Shown here one piece after another: positions 1 to 8,898 of a stretch of 64,000 nucleotides of DNA (within the stretch, counting starts at the first letter, position 1; every line of letters starts with the position of its first letter). The stretch is from assembly GCF_000420525.1 (NCBI RefSeq), contig NZ_ATVC01000006.1, positions 1-64,000 on the forward strand, in the 5' to 3' direction. A model generated the notes under the pieces. The model saw only the letters and a list, made by a program, of their open reading frames with translations, did no database searches and was not told the DNA's origin. Position numbers and translations under genes: made by a program. Source of the DNA: Aquaspirillum serpens DSM 68 (GTDB lineage: Bacteria > Pseudomonadota > Gammaproteobacteria > Burkholderiales > Aquaspirillaceae).

Positions 1-108
1 GGCCATAGCGAGTTGGTACCACCCCTTCCCTTCCCGAACAGGACCGTGAAACGACTCAGCGCCGATGATAGTGCAGATCCCTGTGTGAAAGTAGGTCTCC
101 GCCAAGCC
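1..108 (+). rRNA. rrf: 5S ribosomal RNA, 5' end cut by window edge
   Basis: The sequence matches the bacterial 5S rRNA pattern: CCATAGCGAGTTGGTACCAC near the start, CCCGAACAG, a GCGCCGATGATAGT segment, and the closing GTAGGTCTCCGCCAAGC. Roughly the first eight bases, which pair with the 3' end, lie left of the window. It is followed directly by a strong terminator, so this is the end of an rRNA operon. The exact 3' base near 107-108 is inferred. Confidence 0.95.
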
Positions 109-120
109 CCCCATATCAAA

Positions 121-150
121 CCCCCTGCTACCAAGTAGCAGGGGGTTTTG
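121..150 (+). terminator. rRNA operon terminator
   Basis: A perfect 10-bp inverted repeat, CCCCCTGCTA and TAGCAGGGGG, with a 5-base loop is followed by a T-rich tract. It lies about 12 bases after the 5S end and is a classical intrinsic terminator. Confidence 0.93.
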
Positions 151-229
151 TTTTGTCTGAAAAACATTGTGATTTCGCTAAATTTCCCCATATCGTGTTT
201 TTATCGTCATTCTTGTTTAGGGGAGTTTC

Positions 230-619
230 ATGGGATTATTTGATCAAGTTCTTGGCATGGCAGGGCAATTGACCGGTGGCCAAGGCGATATCGTGCAATC
301 GGTGGCGCGTTTGATTGAAGAAAACGGTGGTTTGCCAGCCTTGGTAGAGCAATTTCAAGCTGCAGGTTTGGGTGAAGTGATTGCTTCGTGGATGGGTACT
401 GACGCGAATTTGCCAATTACACCTGAACAAATTGGACAAGTTTTCTCTGAAACGCAGTTAGGCGCATTTGCTGAACAGTTTGGGTTAGATGTTGCTCAAC
501 TGCCATCCCTGATGGCGCAATTCCTTCCCTCCATTATCAGCCAGTTGGCAGAAAATGGAGGTCAGGATATTGCCAGCCAAGGTTTAGGTTTACTGGGCAG
601 TTTGTTCAATAAGGGTTGA
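230..619 (+). CDS. YidB-like DUF937 family protein
   Basis: A 129-residue protein without a signal peptide, rich in Gly, Gln and Leu. It begins MGLFDQVLGMAGQLTGG and ends GLLGSLFNKG, as in the YidB/DUF937 family. The middle contains the family's helical region (EQIGQVFSETQLGAFAEQFG). Function in this family is not established. A good ribosome-binding site (GGGGAG) precedes the ATG. It stands alone after the rRNA terminator and converges with nnr, the two 3' ends overlapping by 14 bases. Identification rests on pattern recognition of the family. Confidence 0.8.
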   Translation: MGLFDQVLGMAGQLTGGQGDIVQSVARLIEENGGLPALVEQFQAAGLGEVIASWMGTDANLPITPEQIGQVFSETQLGAFAEQFGLDVAQLPSLMAQFLPSIISQLAENGGQDIASQGLGLLGSLFNKG

Positions 620-2096
620 GCAAGGTTTTAATCCAGCGATTTAACACCACTGGAATGTGCTGTGCAGTGCGGCTGGCTGTTAAACCAAGATAGCCTTCCG
701 CCTGCGCTGCCAGTTGGTCTGCGGCTGTGGCATGGACATGTGCTGCCAAAGTCGCCGCAGTAAACAGTGGCAATCCCTGCGCCACTAAACCACCTATAAC
801 CCCACTTAATACATCTCCCTGCCCTGCACTTGCCATACCCGGATTGCCGTTTGGATTCAGATAGTAATAGCCTGATTGCTGCATAATCAGACTACCCGCC
901 CCTTTCAACAGCACATGGCAATGGTAGCGTTGTCGCAGCGCATGACATGCTGCGATTCGATCCTGTTGAACCTCAGCAATACTCCACCCCAATAATCGTG
1001 CCGCTTCCCCTGGATGAGGTGTGAGCAAGGTCTCTGCTGGTCGTTGTGCTATTTGCCTCGTTGCCTCTGGATTTTGTGCCAGTAAATTTAATGCATCGGC
1101 ATCTAATACTAGCGGCACATCACTGGCAAGTGCCTGTGATAATAAGGTAGTAGCTTGTTGACTTTGTCCTAATCCCGGCCCAACTACATAACAATCAGCA
1201 CTGACTGGTTGATTCCCTTCGGCCTCTTGGATCATCAATTCTGGATATTCGGCATCGTATGTCAGCGTTGGTGCGACACAATAGAGTTGAACTTTACCGC
1301 TACCAGTGAGTAAAGCGGCTCGTCCTGCCAAAATGGCTGCGCCAGTCATGCCATGACTGCCGCCAATAATCGCTGTCGTGCCGTGGCGTCCTTTGTGTGA
1401 AGCGTGTACGCGCACCAGTTGTTGCAAACTACTCAGAGCAGGGCGGTTGATTTCCCCTTCTGCTAACGCTGGATTTTTATCCACCGACAGCACGAATACA
1501 TCAATCTTGCCACAATAATCACGTCCTTCGCCGGTCCACAACCCTGGTTTTGCTGCAAGGAAAGTGAGCGTATGTTGTACACGCAGGGTGGGCGTGTTGG
1601 CTATACCACGCCAAGCATCGAGGCCAGAGGGAACATCGATCGCTATTTTGGCGCTGGTTTGTTGATTGGCCCACGCAATCAGTTGTGCCCATTGTCCTGT
1701 TGGAGCACGTTGTAACCCAATCCCGAATAAACCATCCAAAATCAGTTCGTGATCGTAACAAGGAGGTTGCCATGTTTGGTGTAACACCACGCCAGCGAGT
1801 TGTGCCGAGATTAGGGCTTGTTTGGCTTCTTGGCTTTTCGGTGGTTGTGGCATCCAGGCGGTAACTTGATAACCATATTGGCGCAGTTCGGCTGCAGCAA
1901 TGAGCGCATCGCCACCGTTATTACCCGGCCCAACGAGGGCGAGAATTTTTGAAGGTTGGGGATAATGTTGTTGTATCCATTTCGCGATACAACTGCCCGC
2001 TTCCGCCATCAGTTGTAAGCCTTGTGCCGTCGCTTGTTCTTCCCACTGCCGTAAGGTGGCTGCTGAATATAGCAACAAACTTTCTTCTCTTTCCAT
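606..2096 (-). CDS. nnr: Bifunctional NAD(P)H-hydrate epimerase / ADP-dependent dehydratase
   Basis: Repairs damaged nicotinamide cofactors: the N-terminal domain epimerises NAD(P)HX and the C-terminal kinase-like domain dehydrates the S form back to NAD(P)H with ADP or ATP. The epimerase half shows VGPGNNGGDALIAA and IDVPSGLDA. The dehydratase half shows HKGRHGTTAIIGGS, VVGPGLGQ, LTPHPGEAARLLG and NPGMASAGQGDVLSG, the last being the nucleotide-binding and catalytic-Asp segment. At 496 residues it matches the usual fused YjeF/Nnr length. The ATG at 2096 was chosen because it overlaps the ubiX stop by one base (TGATG); an upstream in-frame alternative at 2111 would run into ubiX. Confidence 0.93.
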   Translation of the reverse strand: MEREESLLLYSAATLRQWEEQATAQGLQLMAEAGSCIAKWIQQHYPQPSKILALVGPGNNGGDALIAAAELRQYGYQVTAWMPQPPKSQEAKQALISAQLAGVVLHQTWQPPCYDHELILDGLFGIGLQRAPTGQWAQLIAWANQQTSAKIAIDVPSGLDAWRGIANTPTLRVQHTLTFLAAKPGLWTGEGRDYCGKIDVFVLSVDKNPALAEGEINRPALSSLQQLVRVHASHKGRHGTTAIIGGSHGMTGAAILAGRAALLTGSGKVQLYCVAPTLTYDAEYPELMIQEAEGNQPVSADCYVVGPGLGQSQQATTLLSQALASDVPLVLDADALNLLAQNPEATRQIAQRPAETLLTPHPGEAARLLGWSIAEVQQDRIAACHALRQRYHCHVLLKGAGSLIMQQSGYYYLNPNGNPGMASAGQGDVLSGVIGGLVAQGLPLFTAATLAAHVHATAADQLAAQAEGYLGLTASRTAQHIPVVLNRWIKTLLNPY

Positions 2097-2707
2097 CAAT
2101 TTTCCCCCCACCGTGCTTGTAATTGATGCGGTATGTCGAGCTGGTCCAGAATTCTTGCCACAACAAAATCAACCAAATCTTCAATCTGTTGTGGATGATG
2201 ATAAAAACCTGGGCTCGGCGGCAAGATCACCGCCCCAAGCTGAGATAATTTCAGCATGTTTTCTAAATGCAAAGTAGAAAACGGTGTTTCTCGCGGCACG
2301 ATAATCAGCTTTTTACGTTCTTTTAAGCAAACATCCGCCGCCCGTTCAATCAGATTGTCAGATAAACCATGTGCAATCGCCGCTAACGTGCCCATTGAGC
2401 AAGGGCATACCACCATCGCTTCTGGTGGATTCGAACCACTGGCAACCGGTGCAAACCATGCCTCTCGTCCAAATACCCGTAATTTCTCTGGCCCAACTTG
2501 ATAATGTTGTTGCCACTGTTGTTCAAGATCAGCCGCTCGGCTAGGCAGGGTCAATCCCATTTCTTGTTTGGCGACCACCTGTGCCGCTTGTGAATATAAA
2601 ACATAGACGGGGACACCGCTGGCAATTAAACATTCAAGCAAGCGGATGCCGTAGGGCATTCCAGATGCGCCGGTGAGGGCCAGCGTAACATTACGAGGTA
2701 GGGGCAT
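2096..2707 (-). CDS. ubiX: Flavin prenyltransferase UbiX
   Basis: Makes prenylated FMN, the cofactor of the UbiD decarboxylase in ubiquinone synthesis. The 203-residue protein begins [20 protein letters not shown], the FMN-binding Rossmann start typical of UbiX. Further on it has [37 protein letters not shown] and [12 protein letters not shown], all family hallmarks. The ATG at 2707 is preferred over the longer frame because family members start just before this motif; it overlaps the 3' end of the upstream transporter gene by 17 bases. It is coupled to nnr downstream. Confidence 0.95.
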   Translation of the reverse strand: MPLPRNVTLALTGASGMPYGIRLLECLIASGVPVYVLYSQAAQVVAKQEMGLTLPSRAADLEQQWQQHYQVGPEKLRVFGREAWFAPVASGSNPPEAMVVCPCSMGTLAAIAHGLSDNLIERAADVCLKERKKLIIVPRETPFSTLHLENMLKLSQLGAVILPPSPGFYHHPQQIEDLVDFVVARILDQLDIPHQLQARWGEN

Positions 2708-3218
2708 GATGAGGGTCCAAAAATCGTTGGCACAGCCAGCCATTGATGATGGCGGTGCACCAAGCAGACAGGGCAAGAAAAGGCAGGAAATACAATAACC
2801 CTTGGCTGGGCAATAGCCATAGCCATGCCAGTAGGCATTGTGCTGCGAGATGACCTGCTGCAGAAAATAAACTCAGACTAATTAAACCAAACCAAGGTTT
2901 CGGTAAATATTGTGCAATACCAAGTAATAGTAAGCTGCCGCAGGCACCCGATAATGCCAAGAAAAAACCAGGGGTAAATAAACTGCCCAACCATAAGGCG
3001 CTGGCAATCACGCGAATTAAATTCACTGCGACTGCCGCCCGCCAGCCTAATTTTTCTAAGGCAAGTAAGGTAACTAAATTGGCTAACCCAGGTTTGACAC
3101 CCGGCAATGGCGAAGGAAAATAGGCCTCGACCACACTCAGCACAATCCCTAGACAGGCCAGACGAGCAATGTATTGATCTTGCTGGCTGGGGGCGAGATT
3201 AGAAACTGAGACTGTCAT
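2691..3218 (-). CDS. Gx transporter family membrane protein
   Basis: A 175-residue, very hydrophobic protein with about five predicted membrane segments. It carries the family signature [20 protein letters not shown] near residue 35, typical of the Gx transporter / 'heptaprenyl diphosphate synthase component I' family, which is ECF-like and of unknown substrate. The ATG at 3218 follows the preceding gene with a 20-base overlap. In other bacteria this family is often next to a NusG-domain-II protein, as here, so the two probably act together at the membrane. The older synthase annotation for the family is doubtful. Confidence 0.85.
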   Translation of the reverse strand: MTVSVSNLAPSQQDQYIARLACLGIVLSVVEAYFPSPLPGVKPGLANLVTLLALEKLGWRAAVAVNLIRVIASALWLGSLFTPGFFLALSGACGSLLLLGIAQYLPKPWFGLISLSLFSAAGHLAAQCLLAWLWLLPSQGLLYFLPFLALSAWCTAIINGWLCQRFLDPHHAPTS

Positions 3219-3567
3219 GGGAATGTGTCGCTGTTGGCAGTTCGATACTGACTTGATTCGGTAAACAAATCGCGGTTTGTCCAGCGCGATGCAACCACCC
3301 TTGCTGCACACAGTATTGGCGTGGGCTGGGGTCGCGGCTGATACGAATTTGACCGTGGCGGATTTCGATTTCTGTCGGGCCTAGAGCGCCGTTGACCGTC
3401 ACGGTTTGGTTTAAACGTAAAGACAGGCGGTGTTCGATTTTACCGCCAACGCGGACGATGGCTTCTTGTGCAGGGACGTGTTGCCAGCTCCAATTGAATA
3501 AGCCTAATACCACAGCACCAAATAACAGGATGCACAACACATCACCCAAACCGAGGGGGTGTTTCAT
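3199..3567 (-). CDS. NusG domain II-containing exported or anchored protein
   Basis: A 122-residue protein with one N-terminal hydrophobic segment (DVLCILLFGAVVLGLFNWSW, residues about 9-28) followed by a small beta domain. The domain includes IEIRHGQIRISRDPSPRQYC and GWLHRAGQTAICLPNQVSIEL, the pattern of stand-alone NusG domain II proteins. The domain should lie outside the cytoplasmic membrane. The start overlaps the rapZ stop by four bases and the end overlaps the Gx transporter gene. The pair's role is not known; a link to membrane redox or cofactor export is only an inference from family neighbourhoods. Confidence 0.8.
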   Translation of the reverse strand: MKHPLGLGDVLCILLFGAVVLGLFNWSWQHVPAQEAIVRVGGKIEHRLSLRLNQTVTVNGALGPTEIEIRHGQIRISRDPSPRQYCVQQGWLHRAGQTAICLPNQVSIELPTATHSHDSLSF

Positions 3568-4409
3568 TCTTGCGCAGGGGGTAATTGCCGATGGCGCAGT
3601 AAAACCTGTTCATTTGGAAAAGCGCGGCTTAGCCGTTCTGCTAAATACACAGAACGATGTTGTCCGCCAGTACAGCCAATCGAAATAGTAAGATAACTGC
3701 GATTGTCATGATTGAACTGTGGCAGCCAGCGGTGCACGAATTGGTGAATATCTTGGTACATCTGTTCAACCGTCGCTTGTTGGGCGAGGAAGGCTGCAAC
3801 AGGCTCATCTTGGCCGGTTAAAGGCCGCAGAGTGGGGTCATAATAGGGATTGGGTAAGCAACGCACATCAAACACAAAATCTGCATCAAGTGGTACGCCG
3901 TGTTTGAAGCCGAATGATTGAAATAAAACTGTCAGTGGTGCGGTGTCGGCATCGGCAAATTGCCGGACCCAACTTCGCAACTGATTGGCGCTTAAGGCGC
4001 TGGTATCAATGCGGTGCCCTAGCGAATGTAGATCGCCTAACATATCGCGTTCTTTGGCGATACATTCGGGGATGGTTAAGCCTTGTTGTGATAACGGATG
4101 GCGGCGACGGGTTTCCGAGTAGCGTCGGATCAGCGTGGCATCTTGCGCATCTAAAAATAATAAACGTACATCAAAACCATGCTTACGCAAACTGCTCATG
4201 GCGGCTGGTAACTGCGATAGCATCGGGGCGCTGCGGGTATCGACACTGATGGCAATGCGTTGGTAATTGTATTTTTGATAGAGCAGGATAATGCGTGCAA
4301 GAAAACCGGTGGGGAGGTTATCAACACAGTAATAACCGAGGTCTTCTAGCATGTGCAGGGCAACCGATTTGCCTGCACCCGATAAACCGCTAATCAGAAT
4401 CAGCTGCAT
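3564..4409 (-). CDS. rapZ: RNase adapter protein RapZ
   Basis: RapZ binds nucleotides and small RNAs and, in enterobacteria, targets GlmZ to RNase E to control glucosamine-6-phosphate synthesis. The 281-residue protein begins [18 protein letters not shown] with the Walker A motif. It then has [38 protein letters not shown], the [10 protein letters not shown] segment and the C-terminal [13 protein letters not shown]. The ATG at 4409 is preferred; a GTG at 4421 would add MNKT. Either start lies inside the end of hprK, indicating coupling. Whether the GlmZ pathway exists in this species is not shown by the sequence. Confidence 0.95.
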   Translation of the reverse strand: MQLILISGLSGAGKSVALHMLEDLGYYCVDNLPTGFLARIILLYQKYNYQRIAISVDTRSAPMLSQLPAAMSSLRKHGFDVRLLFLDAQDATLIRRYSETRRRHPLSQQGLTIPECIAKERDMLGDLHSLGHRIDTSALSANQLRSWVRQFADADTAPLTVLFQSFGFKHGVPLDADFVFDVRCLPNPYYDPTLRPLTGQDEPVAAFLAQQATVEQMYQDIHQFVHRWLPQFNHDNRSYLTISIGCTGGQHRSVYLAERLSRAFPNEQVLLRHRQLPPAQE

Positions 4410-5346
4410 AGTCTTGTTCACGCATCATACGGGTTTGCCGATCAATAAAATCTCGGGTGCTATCGATGCCGCGCAACTGCAAAATATAGTTGCGTACCGC
4501 CGCTTCAACGAGCACAGCAAGGTTGCGTCCTGCTGCCACTGGGATGGTCACTCGTCGTACTTTCACCCCAAGAATATTTTGCGTCTCTGATTGAATATTT
4601 AAGCGGTCGAGACCTTGCATCACTTGGTCATTTGCCTTCACCAAATGAATAATCAGCTTAAGTGCTTTTTTCGGGCGTACGGCGGTTTCGCCAAACACAG
4701 AGCGAATATTTAAAATCCCCAAACCACGCACTTCCAAAAAGTCTTTTAGCATATCTGGACAACGTGCTTCGAGTGTTTCGGGGCCAATACGATAGAGCTC
4801 TACTGCATCATCAGCGACGAGACCATGTCCGCGTGAAATCAATTCAAGGGCCAGCTCACTTTTCCCCATCGCGCTATCGCCAGTAATCAACACCCCAATT
4901 TCCAGCACATCGAGGAAAACGCCATGCAAGGTGGTCGAGACGGCCAAAATGCGCGCCAGATAAATCCGCATCACATCCATCAGATAGGGCGAAGGCTGGG
5001 TTGAAGCCAATAGAGGCACGCGATAGCGTTCGCAATATTGCCGCAACTGCGAGGGTACTGGTTCGCCATTGGCAACAATGACGGCTGCCATGCTGAGCGA
5101 AAATAGCTGATCGAGCATTTGACGCCCAGCCTCGGGCGGTAATCGGTTGAGGTAATCGATTTCAGCCACCCCAAAGACTTGAATCCGGTTGGGGTGAATG
5201 AGGTTGATATGTCCAACTAAAGCGAGTGTTGGGCGTTGCTCATCATTGCTAATTCGATTATCCGTTCCCGATGCACCGGCAACCCACGCCAAATTCAATT
5301 TTTGACAGTTATCTTGGTACAGCTTGCGAACGGTAATACTGGGCAT
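4390..5346 (-). CDS. hprK: HPr kinase/phosphorylase
   Basis: Phosphorylates and dephosphorylates HPr on a serine. In proteobacteria with an incomplete PTS this regulates nitrogen-PTS signalling rather than sugar uptake. The 318-residue protein has the N-terminal domain with [20 protein letters not shown], Walker [40 protein letters not shown], and the signature [20 protein letters not shown]. The length is typical. It lies between ptsN (2 bases upstream) and rapZ (overlapping), the standard betaproteobacterial order. Confidence 0.96.
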   Translation of the reverse strand: MPSITVRKLYQDNCQKLNLAWVAGASGTDNRISNDEQRPTLALVGHINLIHPNRIQVFGVAEIDYLNRLPPEAGRQMLDQLFSLSMAAVIVANGEPVPSQLRQYCERYRVPLLASTQPSPYLMDVMRIYLARILAVSTTLHGVFLDVLEIGVLITGDSAMGKSELALELISRGHGLVADDAVELYRIGPETLEARCPDMLKDFLEVRGLGILNIRSVFGETAVRPKKALKLIIHLVKANDQVMQGLDRLNIQSETQNILGVKVRRVTIPVAAGRNLAVLVEAAVRNYILQLRGIDSTRDFIDRQTRMMREQDYAADSD

Positions 5347-5348
5347 GG

Positions 5349-5801
5349 TTAACGTCGTTCTGTGAGCAGCTGGTAAGCCGTGGTGGGGGAATCTGCCGCC
5401 AACAGGGCCTCGCGTAGCTGACGGCTGCTGAAAAGTTGAGCTAATTCGGAGAGGACTTGTAGATGTAAGTCAGTGGCTTGTTCTGGCACTAACAAAACAA
5501 ACAAGTTTTGTACTGGCTTGCCATCGGGGGCATCGAATGGGATGGGTGTTCTCAAACGCACGAAAGCACCAGCGGCCTCTTTCAATCCCTTAGCGCGGCC
5601 ATGTGGAATGGCGACACCCTGTCCTAAACCGGTCGAGCCGAGTTTTTCGCGAGCAAACAGGCTGTCAAAAACTTCGCTACGGGCAATGCCATGGCTGTTT
5701 TCAAACAGGATTCCCACTTGCTCAAAAACCCGCTTTTTGCTTGCCACATCAAGGTCAAGCACGATGTGGTCGCTTGGCAGAATCTTGGCGATAAGGCTCA
5801 T
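5349..5801 (-). CDS. ptsN: Nitrogen-regulatory PTS EIIA component
   Basis: EIIA-Ntr, the terminal phosphoryl acceptor of the nitrogen PTS, which controls potassium transport and sigma-54-linked functions in other proteobacteria. The 150-residue protein starts [19 protein letters not shown] and holds [14 protein letters not shown] with the phosphorylated histidine. It ends with the family helix [20 protein letters not shown]. The ATG at 5801 is preferred to 5810 (MFV extension). It precedes hprK by 2 bases and follows hpf after a 150-base gap that holds a hairpin. Confidence 0.95.
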   Translation of the reverse strand: MSLIAKILPSDHIVLDLDVASKKRVFEQVGILFENSHGIARSEVFDSLFAREKLGSTGLGQGVAIPHGRAKGLKEAAGAFVRLRTPIPFDAPDGKPVQNLFVLLVPEQATDLHLQVLSELAQLFSSRQLREALLAADSPTTAYQLLTERR

Positions 5802-5870
5802 TACGAACATCCGAATCAGAAAAACTGCTGGATTGTACGCCGGTTTTCAGGGATTGGCAGCGCATAGGCA

Positions 5871-5895
5871 AAGCGGGAACTCATAGTTCCCGCTT
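5871..5895. terminator. Perfect 11-bp hairpin between hpf and ptsN
   Basis: AAGCGGGAACT and AGTTCCCGCTT form a perfect inverted repeat around a 3-base loop. It lies 54 bases after the hpf stop and 70 bases before ptsN. No clear T-run follows in either direction, so it may be a weak or processing terminator, or an mRNA-stabilising stem after hpf, rather than a classical terminator. Confidence 0.55.
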
Positions 5896-5949
5896 GTCAT
5901 GGTGCGGCAGACTAGACCGGCACCTAAGAATTCACCGTGAAATCAGGGC

Positions 5950-6270
5950 TTACACAGAAGAATCCATCACTGGCCGCTCGGCATGGTGTTCAGTGATTTT
6001 TTCTTTGTGTTTCAACACTTGGCGATCGAGTTTGTCTGCCATCGCATCGATAGCAGCATACATATCGCTGTGGGTGGCTTCGACATGGATATCTTTCCCT
6101 TTCAGGTGCAAGCTTGCACCGACTTTCTGATCCAATTTCTCCACCGACAAGATCACGTTCACCGCAATCACGTTATCAACGTGGCGAGTGATACGGTCGA
6201 GTTTGGACACGATGTAGTCGCGCAGGGCGGGAGTGACCTCAAGATGGTTGCCGCTGATGTTAAGATTCAT
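5950..6270 (-). CDS. hpf: Ribosome hibernation promoting factor, short form
   Basis: Binds the 30S subunit and inactivates ribosomes in stationary phase. The 106-residue protein starts MNLNISGNHLEVTPALRDYI and contains KDIHVEATHSDMYAAIDAMADKL cut at the usual conserved positions, followed by a short charged tail. The length corresponds to the short HPF/RaiA class, lacking the dimerisation domain of long HPF. A ribosome-binding site (AAAGGAC) stands before the ATG. It lies downstream of rpoN as in most proteobacteria, but after an unusually long 421-base gap. Confidence 0.94.
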   Translation of the reverse strand: MNLNISGNHLEVTPALRDYIVSKLDRITRHVDNVIAVNVILSVEKLDQKVGASLHLKGKDIHVEATHSDMYAAIDAMADKLDRQVLKHKEKITEHHAERPVMDSSV

Positions 6271-6374
6271 GTCCTTTTGCTTTCCAAAAAATGCGCTGTT
6301 GTTCGCACTGTTTTGTTCCTGTCGTAAGTGCCGAGAGGCAAAGGGTAATTGACAGGCTTAACTTTCCCGACTGC

Positions 6375-6495
6375 ATGAGGAACCCTTCCAAATACAGCGC
6401 CGTCGTTACCGAGCGGACTTGCCACGGGTAGCGCAGTTAAGGTTGCGAGCCTAGGAAGGGATAACCTTAACGGTAACACGGTGAGGTGGGGTTCA
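6375..6495. other. Possible structured RNA in the rpoN-hpf gap
   Basis: The gap 6271-6691 has no recognised gene. It contains three nested complementary pairs: GAACCC (about 6380) with GGGTTC (about 6488), GTTACCG (6405-6411) with CGGTAAC (6471-6477), and GTTAAGGTT (6436-6444) with AACCTTAAC (6463-6471). Nested order is what a single folded RNA would give. The orientation is undetermined: on the minus strand it would be part of the hpf leader, on the plus strand a separate transcript. It does not match the landmarks of RNase P RNA, tmRNA or 6S RNA. A 38-codon plus-strand frame at 6579-6695 with a hydrophobic N-terminus also lies in the gap but is unproven. Confidence 0.35.
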
Positions 6496-6691
6496 TCGTT
6501 TTGAACAGACCACACACAGGTCGTGAGTGCTTCAGTTGTCTCTTCCGCTACAAGTTGAACATAGGTGGCGGGGTTCAGATGCGCAAGTTGCGCGCTGCGG
6601 CCTACCTTGTGTTCATCATGTTGCTGGTTGCCAAACCATGCCCAAAAATCTGTATCAGACTTGGTATTGGCGGTTGTGATGCATTATCTGG

Positions 6692-8152
6692 CTAGAGTGC
6701 TTTACGCTGATTGGCCGGCGGCAGGTGCAGTGCTTCGCGGTATTTTGCGACAGTGCGCCGTGCTACTTGGATGCCTTCACGAGACAGTAACTCAGCCAGT
6801 GTATTGTCTGACAGCGGCTTTTTTGGATCTTCAGCCTGTATCAGTTTCTTTAATCTTGCCTTGATCGCGGTGGCAGAGCAACTCTCCCCACTGTCTGTTT
6901 CAAGGCCACTGCCAAAAAAGTATTTCAATTCAAAGAGTCCACGTGGACACAATAAAAACTTTTGTGAGGTGACGCGGGAAATTGTCGATTCGTGCAAGCC
7001 GAGTTCTTCGGCAATTTCGCGTAACACCAGTGGCAACATCGCTTCTTCGCCATATTCAAAAAAAGCTTGTTGCCGGATCACAATGGCTTCTGCAACGCGG
7101 AGGATGGTGTCAAAACGTTGGCGGATATTACGCACCAACCAGCGAGCTTCTTGTAGCTGGCCATTGAGGGCGTTTCCGCTTTCGCGTTGTTGTTTGAGTA
7201 GATTGGCGTAGAGGCTGTTGACGCGGAGGCGTGGCATCGCAGCTGAATTGAGACGAGCAACCCACGTTGCGCCGTGTTTTTGGACCACGATATCAGCAGC
7301 CACATAGCGCGTTTCTTCTCCACCAAAACCTGCGGCAGGGTAAGGATTCAAACTGGCAATGAGCTGCTGCGCGGCTTTAAGGGCGTTATCGTCTTGTCCT
7401 GTTAGCTTACGCAGGCGGGAAAAATCCCTGTTAGCTAAGAGATTGAGATGCTGTTGGCTGATTTCAAGAGCTAAATTACGAATCGATGAAGGAGGCTGTG
7501 CTTGCAACTGTAAACGCATTGATTCATGCAAATTGCGTGCGCCAACGCCTGCTGGTTCAAATTGTTGCAATAGTGAGAGCCCAACTTGTAACTCACCTAG
7601 TAATTCATCTGCCTCGGTGGCGAGTTCTCCTGATAGCTCGGCTGCAAGACTATCTAAACCATCTTCTAAATAACCTTGTTCATTCAACGCTTCAATCAAC
7701 AACGTCACGATGGCGCGATCACGTGCGCTGAGCACATGCTCGGCTAATTGGCTTAACAGATGTTCGCGTAAAGTGGGCTCGTGATAAAGCCGACCATGAG
7801 GGTCGAAATCTTCATCCTCATCACGGTTTCCCCCTCCACCATTCCCCCATTCCCCACTGTAATCAAATTCGAGCGGGGTATCGGTGTGTTCGTCTTTGTG
7901 ATGATCGTTGCTGTGCTCGAGTGGCTCGGTCGGTTGATCGTGTTGTGAATGGGGCGGTTCGATGTTGCTCGATGTTGCTGGGCGTTTCGTTTCATACTCG
8001 TCAGCTCGTTCCAACATCGGGTTTTGTAACAAGAACTGCTCGATTTCTTGTTGTAGCTCGACCGTTGACAGCTGTAACAGACGAATGGATTGTTGTAGCT
8101 GTGGGGTAAGCGTCAGTTGTTGGCTGAGTTTGAGTTGTAAGCTTTGCTTCAT
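6692..8152 (-). CDS. rpoN: RNA polymerase sigma-54 factor
   Basis: Sigma-54 directs RNA polymerase to -24/-12 promoters that need enhancer-binding activators. The 486-residue protein begins with region I, MKQSLQLKLSQQLTLTPQLQ, then the acidic region II rich in Asp, Glu and His (residues about 55-125). Further on are the core-binding region and helix-turn-helix (ELGLHESTISRVTSQKF), and it ends with the RpoN box ARRTVAKYREALHLP. Length and order are normal. It lies 14 bases after lptB and is followed by a 421-base gap before hpf. Confidence 0.97.
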   Translation of the reverse strand: MKQSLQLKLSQQLTLTPQLQQSIRLLQLSTVELQQEIEQFLLQNPMLERADEYETKRPATSSNIEPPHSQHDQPTEPLEHSNDHHKDEHTDTPLEFDYSGEWGNGGGGNRDEDEDFDPHGRLYHEPTLREHLLSQLAEHVLSARDRAIVTLLIEALNEQGYLEDGLDSLAAELSGELATEADELLGELQVGLSLLQQFEPAGVGARNLHESMRLQLQAQPPSSIRNLALEISQQHLNLLANRDFSRLRKLTGQDDNALKAAQQLIASLNPYPAAGFGGEETRYVAADIVVQKHGATWVARLNSAAMPRLRVNSLYANLLKQQRESGNALNGQLQEARWLVRNIRQRFDTILRVAEAIVIRQQAFFEYGEEAMLPLVLREIAEELGLHESTISRVTSQKFLLCPRGLFELKYFFGSGLETDSGESCSATAIKARLKKLIQAEDPKKPLSDNTLAELLSREGIQVARRTVAKYREALHLPPANQRKAL

Positions 8153-8166
8153 CGAGGGCCAGATTC

Positions 8167-8898
8167 CTAGAGGTGGAAATGCTCGCCTAGATAGACACGG
8201 CGGACTTCTTCGTTATCAACTAACTGTTGTGGTAAGCCAGCGGCCAAAACGCTGCCATTGCTGATGATGTAGGCGTGATCACAGATGCGTAGTGTCTCGC
8301 GTACATTGTGATCGGTGATAAGTACGCCAATGCCACGGCTTTTCAGATAACTGATGATTTTTTGAATATCAATCACTGCAATCGGATCGACCCCAGCAAA
8401 GGGTTCATCCAACAAAATAAAACGTGGTCGTGTGGCAAGTACTCGCGCAATCTCAACCCGTCGCCGTTCACCGCCAGACAAAGACAGCGCACTGTGTTCT
8501 CGCAAATGGCTGATGTTGAGGTCTTCCATCAGCAATTCGAGCTGGGCATGATTGTCTTTTTGGTTGCCGCCAGCGATTTGTAAAATCGCCAAAATATTTT
8601 CTTCAACGGTCATTTTGCGAAAAATCGAGGCTTCTTGCGGCAAATAACCGAGCCCAAGACGGGCGCGTTGGTGCATGGCTAGGGTGCTGATATCGCGCTC
8701 ATCTAAAAAAATATGGCCAGCATCCGCTGCCACTAAGCCGACGACCATATAAAAACTGGTGGTTTTACCGGCACCATTGGGGCCCAGCAAGCCGACAACC
8801 TCACCACTTTTGATGTCTAAAGACACATCCTGCACCACAGTTCGCTTTTTATACGTTTTGCGTAGGTGGCGTATGGAAAGTACGCTCTGTGGGGTCAT
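8167..8898 (-). CDS. lptB: LPS export ABC transporter ATPase LptB
   Basis: Cytoplasmic ATPase that, with LptFG, extracts LPS from the inner membrane and drives it across the LptC-LptA bridge. The 243-residue protein has Walker A GPNGAGKT, the Q-loop region [20 protein letters not shown], signature LSGGERRR, Walker [14 protein letters not shown] and the H-loop [10 protein letters not shown]. The ATG overlaps the lptA stop by four bases. It is followed by rpoN, the order usual in proteobacteria. Confidence 0.97.
   Translation of the reverse strand: MTPQSVLSIRHLRKTYKKRTVVQDVSLDIKSGEVVGLLGPNGAGKTTSFYMVVGLVAADAGHIFLDERDISTLAMHQRARLGLGYLPQEASIFRKMTVEENILAILQIAGGNQKDNHAQLELLMEDLNISHLREHSALSLSGGERRRVEIARVLATRPRFILLDEPFAGVDPIAVIDIQKIISYLKSRGIGVLITDHNVRETLRICDHAYIISNGSVLAAGLPQQLVDNEEVRRVYLGEHFHL

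Noticed and set aside
6267-6515. 82-codon minus-strand frame upstream of hpf
   Set aside because: Proline/leucine-rich translation without family resemblance, overlapping hpf and the possible structured RNA.
6271-6691. RNase P RNA, tmRNA or 6S RNA in the rpoN-hpf gap
   Set aside because: The size would allow it, but the conserved GAGGAAAGTCC core of RNase P, the tmRNA ends and the 6S central bubble pattern are absent on both strands.
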